Shown: positions 4,426 to 9,808 of the stretch, piece by piece
Layout: the number at the start of each line of letters is the position of its first letter
Numbering within the stretch: position 1 is the stretch's first letter
Assembly: GCA_013695495.1 (NCBI GenBank)
Contig: JACDAK010000286.1
Location: 1-9,808, forward strand
DNA length: 9,808 nucleotides
Direction of reading: 5' to 3'
Source: Blastocatellia bacterium
GTDB taxonomy: Bacteria; Acidobacteriota; Blastocatellia; Pyrinomonadales; Pyrinomonadaceae
Program-made: the position numbers and the translations under genes
The notes under the pieces: model-generated
What the model was told of the DNA's origin: nothing
What the model saw: only the letters and a program-made list of their open reading frames with translations
Database searches by the model: none

Positions 4426-6669
4426 ATGAAGACGATCAATCTTGCTGTAATTATCTTATTGCTTTCGGTCTCTGCGTATGCACAGACGGGATCCATTTCG
4501 GGCCGGGTCACCTTCGGCACAGCCACTCCGCTTCACGGCGTTTCCGTCACGGTTCTGCAGACCCGGCAGACGGCTCAGACCGATCAAGATGGAAACTTTA
4601 CTATCACGGGCGTGCTGCCGGGCCGATATACGCTTCTCGCACATTTGGACGGATTTTCAGATGTCACGCGGGTGGTGACAGTTACGAGCGGTGGAACGGC
4701 TACGGCCAATCTTCAGCTTGAGGTGCTTTCTCTTACCGAGCAGGTCACAGTAACGCTGTCGGGTGAGGAGCAATCCGTGTTCGATTCGTTTCAGACTGTG
4801 ACTGCAGTGGGATCTACACGTATAACAGAAAAGGCTGCAACATCTATCGGAGAGGTGCTTGAGCACGAAGTCGGCGTCGCGAAACGCAGTTTCGGCCCCG
4901 GAACGGCGCGACCGGTCATTCGCGGTTTTGATGGAGACCGAGTTCTCGTTCTGCAGGATGGAGTTCGAGCAGGATCGCTCGGTTCGCAATCAGGCGATCA
5001 TGGTGAGCCGGTCGATCCTCTTTCGGCTGAAAGGATCGAGGTGGTAAAAGGCCCCGCAACGCTTCTTTACGGCAGCAATGCTTTGGGCGGTGTGGTGAAC
5101 GTTATCAGCCACCATGATAATCGTTTTCACGATGGTTTTCGAGGGTTCTTTACCGGAGTCGGCGGAACGGCTGATCGCCAGGCGGGTGCTGCAGGCGGTG
5201 TGGAGTATGGCGTCAATAACTGGATGTTGCGCGGCAGTTTGAGTGCCCAGCGCACGGGGGATTACAATACGCCGATCGGCCGGATCCCGAATTCGGCTTC
5301 GCGTTCAAACAACGGGTCGTTCGGTGCGGGCTATTTCGCAGACAAGGGGTTTTTCAGCGGAACTTACACGCTCGATATTCGCCGCTACGGCGTGCCTTTT
5401 GCGGCGGAGTTCCACGAACACGGGCATAAGCACGAAGGTGAAGAGCCTCACGAAGAGGAAGATGAAGAGATCGATCTGCGGCTTCGGCGGCATAACGTCC
5501 GCTTCACGGGCGGATTTCGCGACCTGACAAACTCGTTTCTCAGTGGCGTGAATTACAGCTTCGACTACACGAATTATCGCCACAAGGAAATCGAGATAGA
5601 AGACGGCATAGAAGAGGTTGGCACAATTTTCGACAACAAGATCTTTTCTTTTAGGTCTGTTTTTGAGCAGCAGCGTTATGGACGGCTAACCGGACGATTT
5701 GGAATTGAGGGACTGAACCGCACCTATCTGGTTGAAGGCGAGGAGCAGCTGATCGATGGCGAGGTCAAGCATAATTCGTTCTCAGTATTTGCCCTCGAAG
5801 AGCTTAACTATGGCCGGGTGAGGTTCCAGTTCGGCGGCCGAGTTGAGAACAATCGGTATCGACCCGAGAACCCTGACCTTCGTGATCGCAGCTTCACAGC
5901 CTTTTCGGGGGGGGCGGGCATCAACGTAGGGCTGTGGGAAGGCGGCGCATTCGTCATGAACTACACACATGCGAATCGTGCTCCTGCACTCGAAGAGCTT
6001 TATAATTTCGGGCCGCACATTGGGAACGTCACGTTCGAGATCGGTAACGAGAACCTGCGTCGCGAGACGGCGAACGGTGTCGACTTTTCGCTTCGGCATC
6101 AGACAGGACGGTTCCGATTCACCGGCGATGTTTACTACTATCACATCAGCGATTTCGTCTTTCTTGCTCCGCAAGACGAGGACGGGGACGGCGACGTCGA
6201 CTTTGAGGACGGACTTCCGGTTGCTCGATTTGAGCAGGAAAACGCTAGATTCGTAGGTGCGGAGCTGAAGGCCGAGGCCACTTTCAATCGATACATCGGC
6301 GGATTCGTTGCCTTTGACGTGACACGTGCCCGCTTAACGGACAGCAATACTAATGTACCGCGGATACCGCCGGCTCGTGCACGGCTCGGGTTGGATCTTC
6401 GTTACGAACGATTGAGTGTGCGGCCGGAGGTCGTGATCGCTGCGGATCAGGATCGGATCTTCCCGCTGGAGACGCGAACGGAAGGATATGGGTTGTTCAA
6501 CATTGCAGCTTCATACACGATCGGCCGTCAGCACTCGGCGCATATCTTTTCGATGAATGCTTATAACTTGACCAACAAGCTGTATCGAAATCACGTTAAC
6601 TTTGTTAAAGACCTGATGCCGGAGATCGGCCGCGGCGTTCGCTTCGGCTACACGGTTCGATTTTTCTGA
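4426..6669 (+). CDS. TonB-dependent outer-membrane receptor, ZnuD-like, with N-terminal carboxypeptidase-regulatory-like domain
   Basis: A 747-residue outer-membrane receptor expected to import a scarce substrate using TonB energy. The ATG at 4426 gives a good signal peptide (Lys2, hydrophobic 5-16, cleavage after AYA at 19). A longer frame from a GTG at 4324 would bury it. Domains in order: carboxypeptidase-regulatory-like beta sandwich (about 22-102), plug (about 117-228, with RPVIRGFDGDRVLVLQDG and VEVV-like EVVKGPATLLYGSNALGG), then a beta barrel ending in the terminal Phe of outer-membrane proteins. From memory of Neisseria ZnuD, the landmarks correspond closely: the Asp-His turn before VDPLSAERIEVVKGP (D191-H192), YGVPFAAEF followed by a His-rich loop, APALEELYNFGPHI with FEIGNENL, and MPEIGRGVRFG near the end. 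Residues 328-350 contain five His and twelve acidic residues. Residues 584-595 resemble a calcium loop. ZnuD takes up zinc and haem; substrate here is inferred. The gene lies downstream of a LytTR two-component system whose likely sites occur in its promoter. Confidence 0.92.
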   Translation: MKTINLAVIILLLSVSAYAQTGSISGRVTFGTATPLHGVSVTVLQTRQTAQTDQDGNFTITGVLPGRYTLLAHLDGFSDVTRVVTVTSGGTATANLQLEVLSLTEQVTVTLSGEEQSVFDSFQTVTAVGSTRITEKAATSIGEVLEHEVGVAKRSFGPGTARPVIRGFDGDRVLVLQDGVRAGSLGSQSGDHGEPVDPLSAERIEVVKGPATLLYGSNALGGVVNVISHHDNRFHDGFRGFFTGVGGTADRQAGAAGGVEYGVNNWMLRGSLSAQRTGDYNTPIGRIPNSASRSNNGSFGAGYFADKGFFSGTYTLDIRRYGVPFAAEFHEHGHKHEGEEPHEEEDEEIDLRLRRHNVRFTGGFRDLTNSFLSGVNYSFDYTNYRHKEIEIEDGIEEVGTIFDNKIFSFRSVFEQQRYGRLTGRFGIEGLNRTYLVEGEEQLIDGEVKHNSFSVFALEELNYGRVRFQFGGRVENNRYRPENPDLRDRSFTAFSGGAGINVGLWEGGAFVMNYTHANRAPALEELYNFGPHIGNVTFEIGNENLRRETANGVDFSLRHQTGRFRFTGDVYYYHISDFVFLAPQDEDGDGDVDFEDGLPVARFEQENARFVGAELKAEATFNRYIGGFVAFDVTRARLTDSNTNVPRIPPARARLGLDLRYERLSVRPEVVIAADQDRIFPLETRTEGYGLFNIAASYTIGRQHSAHIFSMNAYNLTNKLYRNHVNFVKDLMPEIGRGVRFGYTVRFF

Positions 6670-6702
6670 TGCCCGATGGCACTCCTTGACCTCCGTTGAA
6701 TT

Positions 6703-6711
6703 TGTTATAAT
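6703..6711 (+). promoter_or_regulatory. Extended -10 promoter TGTTATAAT for the hydrolase gene
   Basis: A perfect TATAAT (6706-6711) preceded by TG at the extended -10 position (6703-6704) sits in the loop and inner edge of the inverted repeat. A TTGACC at 6686-6691 would be only 14 bp away, too close for a standard -35, but an extended -10 can work without one. The start point would fall near 6718, giving a leader of about 22 nt that holds only the right arm and so cannot form the hairpin. Confidence 0.6.
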
Positions 6712-6728
6712 CGGAAGACAAATTCAAC

Positions 6729-6734
6729 GGAGGA
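6729..6734 (+). promoter_or_regulatory. Strong Shine-Dalgarno sequence GGAGGA
   Basis: GGAGGA lies 5 nt before the ATG at 6740 and is the strongest ribosome site in the window. It fixes this start over an in-frame TTG at 6686. All of it but the last A lies inside the right arm of the inverted repeat. Confidence 0.75.
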
Positions 6735-6739
6735 TTTTT

Positions 6740-7405
6740 ATGCGCACGGAAGAAATGTCTTTTTCGACGGCTAATGGCAATACGACAGCCTACGTCGCCA
6801 TGCCAGATGAAGCTGGAAGCAAAGCCGTTGTTTTGATACAGGAGTGGTGGGGCCTTAACGAGCATATCAAGGACGTCGCCAGGCGATATGCGAATGAGGG
6901 CTACGTAGCTATTGCTCCTGACCTGTATCGCGGGAAACTTGCCGCCGACCCTGAAGAAGCTGGGAAGATGATGGCGGATCTGCAGCTCGATGACGGACTG
7001 GACACGATAGCAAGATCCGTAAGTAAGGCACGCGAACAATACGGTATCGATACCTTCGCAGTCACGGGCTTCTGCATGGGCGGCACCTATGCGCTGAGGG
7101 CCGCCGCGACGTCAGATGATTTTGCGGCAGCGGCTCCGTTCTACGGTGACATCCCTGAAGAAGATGTGCTTAAGGGCTTGAGCACGCCCACACTCTTTGT
7201 TTCGGGCACGAAAGACGGGTGGATCAACCCCGAAAAGGTTGGCGAGCTGGAATCTGCTGCTGAAACGCACAACCTTCCGGTCGAAGTTTTGAAATACGAA
7301 GCGGACCACGCATTTTTCAATAACACGCGGCGGGAGGTTTACGACAAGGAAGCGGCTGGCGATGCCTGGAGCCGCGTTCTTGAGTTTTTTAGAAAGAGAC
7401 TATAG
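6740..7405 (+). CDS. Dienelactone hydrolase family alpha/beta hydrolase
   Basis: A 221-residue cytoplasmic alpha/beta hydrolase of the dienelactone hydrolase family, normal in length and without a signal peptide. Catalytic residues are all visible: nucleophile C112 in the elbow GFCMGG, D159 in VSGTKDGWI and H190 in EADHAFFN. The motif VLIQEWWGLN (30-40), with the conserved E35, precedes HIKDVARRYANEGYVAIAPDLYRG, as in the family where that Glu pairs with the Cys before substrate binding. The founding enzyme opens dienelactone in chlorocatechol breakdown. However, most genomic relatives lack such a pathway and act on unknown esters or lactones, and no aromatic-degradation gene is nearby. The start is set by GGAGGA 5 nt upstream. 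Transcription probably begins at the TGTTATAAT promoter inside the inverted repeat. The 3' end overlaps the convergent diguanylate cyclase gene by 6 bp. Confidence 0.92.
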   Translation: MRTEEMSFSTANGNTTAYVAMPDEAGSKAVVLIQEWWGLNEHIKDVARRYANEGYVAIAPDLYRGKLAADPEEAGKMMADLQLDDGLDTIARSVSKAREQYGIDTFAVTGFCMGGTYALRAAATSDDFAAAAPFYGDIPEEDVLKGLSTPTLFVSGTKDGWINPEKVGELESAAETHNLPVEVLKYEADHAFFNNTRREVYDKEAAGDAWSRVLEFFRKRL

Positions 7406-8605
7406 TCCGGGGATAAGTTCGAAGTGCGAGTTTAACTCTGTAGTGAGCTCACGTCTTTCTTTTCTCTGACGTTTCCGTTCATACATCTGACGGTCTGCTG
7501 TTTCGATCGCCTCTTCAAGAGCCGTGATGTCGGTGAAATCCGTGAAACCCCATGAAACGGCGAGCGACACTGTTTCGGTTACCTCGCCGAGTTTCACGTT
7601 TCGCAAAATGCCTTCGAGCCGCGACATTCTGACCTCCGCCATTTCTGAGCTCATGCTGATCATTATCACGAAGAATTCATCCCCGCCCCACCGGTAGATC
7701 AGGTCTTCGCCGCGTATGATTTCTCGGATTCCGCGGACGACTGAGCGGATGGCCATATCTCCCGCAGTATGGCCAAAGCGGTCGTTGATCGTTTTGAGAT
7801 CATCAATATCGAAGAAGCCGATACATCCCGAAACGGCAGATTCCTTCCCTGCATTCTTATGCACAAATCCATAGAAGGCGTGTCGCGTAAATGCCGCTGT
7901 CAGCGGGTCCTTATGTACGAGGTCTTCGAGCCGCTTTTGCGTGAGCCGAAGATCGTCATTAGCAGACTGGTAGTCGGTCAATACTTTTTCGAGCAGGACG
8001 ATGACCATTCCGCAGCCGAGTGTCGTTTGCAGAACTAGGTCTAGTGTTGCGCTTAGGGCTGCGATCTCCGATGGGATCGAAACGTAGCCCCGTATTTGGA
8101 AAAGTGCGAAATATATAACGGAATGTACGGCGAGGATCGACAGCACGGTGCGCATCAGCCGCGAGCCGAAACTGACAGTCGAGAGCCGGTTCATCGCAAG
8201 AAAAGCTGCACCGAAAAAACATGCCATGAAGAGCGAATGGATGGCGTAAGCCTGCGCAAACTCGGCGGACACAAACGGCAGGCCAAGGGCGACGATCACT
8301 AAAGGTATGATCCACGATTCACTGCGGGCTTGGAGGGTGTAGGAGCCGTCGAGGCTGCGGCAGCCCGCGACCAGCATATAGCCGAACACGTACTGGCCGA
8401 AGAAGTAATAGGTGAACAGAAGCGCAGAGATCTGCGGCTGATCAAAGGCCAATCGCAGGCAAATGAGGGCGAAGGAGAGCGAAAGCCACGACACAGTCCA
8501 ATACTTCAGCGACGTCAATTTTAGCGAACGTCCAAGGAAAAGCGAGAGAACGGTGAGCAGGAACACACCATTCAACTGAATGATCAGGCTAACTTTCGAA
8601 TCCAT
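7400..8605 (-). CDS. Membrane-bound GGDEF-domain diguanylate cyclase
   Basis: A 401-residue inner-membrane protein predicted to make cyclic di-GMP from two GTP. The N-terminal half (about 7-208) has six or seven hydrophobic helices (near 7-26, 35-53, 59-81, 98-118, 120-139, 150-170 and 186-207). It matches no named sensor domain that I recognise. A short helical linker (about 208-232, QKRLEDL) leads into the GGDEF domain (about 233-378): KDPLTAAFTRHAF, the metal/substrate motif FFDIDDLKTINDRFGHTAGD (D266, N274, D283), the intact active site RWGGDEFF (G307-F311), and a closing ADRQMYERKR. The inhibitory I-site R298-G-E-D301 lies exactly five residues before GGDEF, so product feedback is expected. 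No EAL domain is present. A lysine/arginine-rich tail of about 20 residues follows. The gene is convergent with the hydrolase, ending inside its last codons. The ATG at 8605 has no clear Shine-Dalgarno sequence. Confidence 0.93.
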   Translation of the reverse strand: MDSKVSLIIQLNGVFLLTVLSLFLGRSLKLTSLKYWTVSWLSLSFALICLRLAFDQPQISALLFTYYFFGQYVFGYMLVAGCRSLDGSYTLQARSESWIIPLVIVALGLPFVSAEFAQAYAIHSLFMACFFGAAFLAMNRLSTVSFGSRLMRTVLSILAVHSVIYFALFQIRGYVSIPSEIAALSATLDLVLQTTLGCGMVIVLLEKVLTDYQSANDDLRLTQKRLEDLVHKDPLTAAFTRHAFYGFVHKNAGKESAVSGCIGFFDIDDLKTINDRFGHTAGDMAIRSVVRGIREIIRGEDLIYRWGGDEFFVIMISMSSEMAEVRMSRLEGILRNVKLGEVTETVSLAVSWGFTDFTDITALEEAIETADRQMYERKRQRKERRELTTELNSHFELIPGL

Positions 8606-8709
8606 TTGTTAAGCTGTGTAAGGCTAGGTGTTGCTGATTCGGGCGTGAATGTAATAGCTTTCGCGTGGGAGTGCAGTAAAACAATGTTATTACGGTACGC
8701 GGGAATTGT

Positions 8710-9648
8710 CTACATTTTTTTTAGGATGGCGTCGAGTTCTTCGGGGGTGGGTAGCGATGTTCGGGCCCCTACTGCGCGGCATTTTAGGGCGGCGACTGCA
8801 TTTCCCATGCGCGCCGATTCTTTGAGCGATTCGCCTTTGAGTATGCCTGCCAGTAGACCTGTACGGAACGAGTCGCCCGCGCCGGTCGTATCTTTACACC
8901 CGCCCGGGACGGGGAACCCGGGGGTCAGGATGAAGTCGCCTTTTACGTATAGAAGCGACCCCCGCTCGCCGAGAGTAACACCGGCGACGGCGGAGCCTGC
9001 ATTTTGTGCGAGCGCGGCGAGGGACTCGCGTTCGTCGTTAACGCCGGTGTATGAGCGGGCGAAATCCGAAGATGCGATAAGGACATCTACTAGCGGAAGC
9101 AGGCGGTCGACGCCTTCAAACGTACGGTCTATGTCGATCGAAACGACGGTCCCTGTATTTCTAGCTGCCTGTGCGAGCCGAATGCAGGCGCTTGTGTCAT
9201 GCGGCGTAAAATGAAGCACCTGGCAATCTTCGGCCAGGGCCGGGTCGACCTCATCTTCGCGGTATCCGAGCTTTTCGTCACGCTGCCATATCACCGTACG
9301 TTCGCCGGTGCGTTCGTCGATGATTATGAACGCGATCTGCGTTTTTGCACCTTTGATCTGCTCGGCCGCGGAAACATCCACGCCCTCTTTTGTAAGGCTT
9401 TCAAGGCCTAAGTGACCGGCATCGTCGTCGCCGAACCGGCCCACGTACGAGGTTCGAAAGCCGAGGCGGCTGAGTCCGGCTAATGTGGTTGCCACCTCGC
9501 CGCCCGGCGCACGTGTGTAGGTCAAAAGTTCGACCTTCGAATTGAATGCTGGGTAATTGGGAACCTGGATAAGGAAGTCCACGGCGTTGGTCCCAAATCC
9601 GGTCACGTTGAACTTCCGGTCTTTTGGCAGCGATATCGGAAAGTGCAT
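8710..9648 (-). CDS. PfkB-family carbohydrate kinase (ribokinase-like)
   Basis: A 312-residue cytoplasmic kinase of the ribokinase/PfkB family that phosphorylates a sugar, nucleoside or related alcohol with ATP. Visible landmarks are the N-terminal strand NVTGFGTNAVDFLI with substrate-contacting D24, the di-glycine hinge APGGEVATTLAGLSRLG (G49-G50), the RFGDDDAG segment (71-78), TLGERGS (225-231) and signature 2, DTTGAGDSF (253-261), with anion hole G256-A257-G258 and catalytic base D259. The lid region around 36-48 and 103-121 is typical. The substrate cannot be told from sequence alone. I prefer the ATG at 9648, which gives the usual length and starts 13 residues before the first strand. 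An in-frame GTG at 9699 would add 17 Ser/Phe-rich residues unlike the family; neither start has a Shine-Dalgarno sequence. It is divergent from the LysW-like gene and 104 bp upstream of the cyclase on the same strand. Confidence 0.9.
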   Translation of the reverse strand: MHFPISLPKDRKFNVTGFGTNAVDFLIQVPNYPAFNSKVELLTYTRAPGGEVATTLAGLSRLGFRTSYVGRFGDDDAGHLGLESLTKEGVDVSAAEQIKGAKTQIAFIIIDERTGERTVIWQRDEKLGYREDEVDPALAEDCQVLHFTPHDTSACIRLAQAARNTGTVVSIDIDRTFEGVDRLLPLVDVLIASSDFARSYTGVNDERESLAALAQNAGSAVAGVTLGERGSLLYVKGDFILTPGFPVPGGCKDTTGAGDSFRTGLLAGILKGESLKESARMGNAVAALKCRAVGARTSLPTPEELDAILKKM

Positions 9649-9699
9649 TTGAAAAGTTTGTAAAAACGAAAACGAATCAATAGAATCAGAGTGAACCAC

Positions 9700-9771
9700 A
9701 AATCATGATTTTTGCCCGGGGGTTTTAACCGGTTGATTTGTAATCTATAAAATTTCCGGAGAAAAGAAAAA
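9700..9771. promoter_or_regulatory. Divergent promoter region between PfkB kinase and LysW-like gene
   Basis: This short AT-rich gap contains the palindrome AACCGGTT (9727-9734), a -10-like TATAAA (9746-9751, plus strand) without a convincing -35, and a Shine-Dalgarno GGAG (9758-9761) 10 nt before the ATG at 9772. It is a plausible promoter for the rightward gene. If the kinase starts at 9648, its own promoter probably also uses 9649-9720. Confidence 0.4.
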
Positions 9772-9808
9772 ATGCCTACATCGATTTGTCCAGAATGCGA
9801 AGAAGAAG
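9772..9808 (+). CDS. lysW: LysW-like zinc-binding amino-group carrier protein, N-terminal fragment
   Basis: Only twelve codons are inside the window: MPTSICPECEEE. The early CPxC knuckle followed by glutamates matches the start of LysW/ArgW. That small acidic protein carries alpha-aminoadipate or glutamate on its C-terminal Glu during lysine (and sometimes arginine) synthesis by the AAA pathway of Thermus, archaea and some other bacteria. The ATG is supported by GGAG 10 nt upstream. The second CxxC pair and the diagnostic C-terminal EDWGE-type tail lie beyond the edge, so another small zinc-ribbon protein is possible. Confidence 0.55.
   Translation, partial: MPTSICPECEEE

Larger units (their letters stand above)
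6690..6739 (+). terminator. Perfect 16-bp inverted repeat plus T5: terminator / SD-sequestering hairpin
   Basis: The left arm CCTCCGTTGAATTTGT (6690-6705) and right arm ACAAATTCAACGGAGG (6718-6733) are perfectly complementary around a 12-nt loop, followed by A and TTTTT (6735-6739). The element begins 21 nt after the receptor's stop. RNA read through from the receptor gene would fold it into a long hairpin that could terminate transcription and in any case would pair the next gene's GGAGG with CCTCC. The loop is longer and the stem less GC-rich than in classical terminators, so a DNA operator role is an alternative. Confidence 0.6.

Noticed and set aside
7475..7483. CCGTTCATA inside the cyclase gene, resembling the LytTR-like motif.
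   Set aside because: A lone match in coding sequence without a partner repeat; expected by chance.
8676..8693. Imperfect palindrome GTAAAACAATGTTATTAC in the 104-bp gap between the cyclase start and the PfkB stop.
   Set aside because: Only 12 of 18 positions are symmetric and no matching promoter hexamers are near. It could be a weak operator but chance is likely. Nothing else stands out in this gap.
8606..9214. A 202-codon open frame on the plus strand directly abutting the cyclase start.
   Set aside because: It is antisense to most of the PfkB kinase, whose motifs and catalytic Asp are clear. The frame's protein is Arg/Ser/Pro-rich with no recognisable domain and no ribosome site.
9649..9699. 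Extension of the PfkB kinase to a GTG at 9699 (17 more residues).
   Set aside because: The added Ser/Phe-rich residues are unlike family N-termini, there is no ribosome site, and the stretch is AT-rich like a promoter. It is not fully excluded.
1..9808. Searched for tRNA or rRNA genes, CRISPR arrays, insertion sequences, prophage genes and attachment repeats.
   Set aside because: None was seen. All long conserved frames are ordinary chromosomal genes, and no long direct repeats or transposase motifs are present.

Overview
The window is about 9.8 kb of moderately GC-rich bacterial chromosome. It is densely coded, with ten genes (two cut by the window edges) and no mobile element, RNA gene or CRISPR. 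The most likely source is a Gram-negative bacterium of the Acidobacteriota, perhaps Blastocatellia-like. That is an inference from three things: a TonB-dependent receptor carrying an N-terminal carboxypeptidase-regulatory-like domain, a many-pass LytS-type kinase paired with a LytTR regulator, and a LysW-like carrier protein start. No marker gene is present to prove it.

Left block, minus strand (1-1487): a SixA-like histidine phosphatase, then a PhoB/PhoP-type OmpR-family response regulator, then the start of its PAS-containing histidine kinase, which runs off the left edge. Three direct repeats of TTAACA type, spaced exactly 11 bp, lie upstream of the regulator and look like a PHO box. This is probably the phosphate-starvation two-component system with autoregulation.

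Central block, plus strand (1488-6669): a divergent promoter region, then a nine-helix sensor kinase with a GAF-like domain and a His_kinase/HATPase core. Its stop overlaps the start of a LytTR response regulator by 4 bp. After a 121-bp gap comes an outer-membrane TonB-dependent receptor whose landmarks match the ZnuD (zinc/haem) family. A motif of form RCCRTTCRTTA, close to the published LytTR direct-repeat consensus, occurs twice upstream of the kinase and twice, 42 bp apart, upstream of the receptor. The working model is that the kinase and regulator control themselves and the receptor in response to an envelope signal, possibly a metal. The kinase has an acidic/His periplasmic loop and the receptor has a His/acid-rich loop and a calcium-loop-like segment.

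Right block (6670-9808): a dienelactone-hydrolase-family gene (plus) follows a compact control element. In it a perfect 16-bp inverted repeat encloses a TGnTATAAT promoter and ends in the Shine-Dalgarno sequence and a T5 run. The hydrolase converges on, and overlaps by 6 bp, a membrane-bound GGDEF diguanylate cyclase (minus). Upstream of the cyclase is a PfkB-family sugar/nucleoside kinase (minus), divergent from the first 12 codons of a LysW-like zinc-binding amino-group carrier protein at the right edge.

Every intergenic gap is shorter than 200 bp. What each holds is given in the features or the rejected list.
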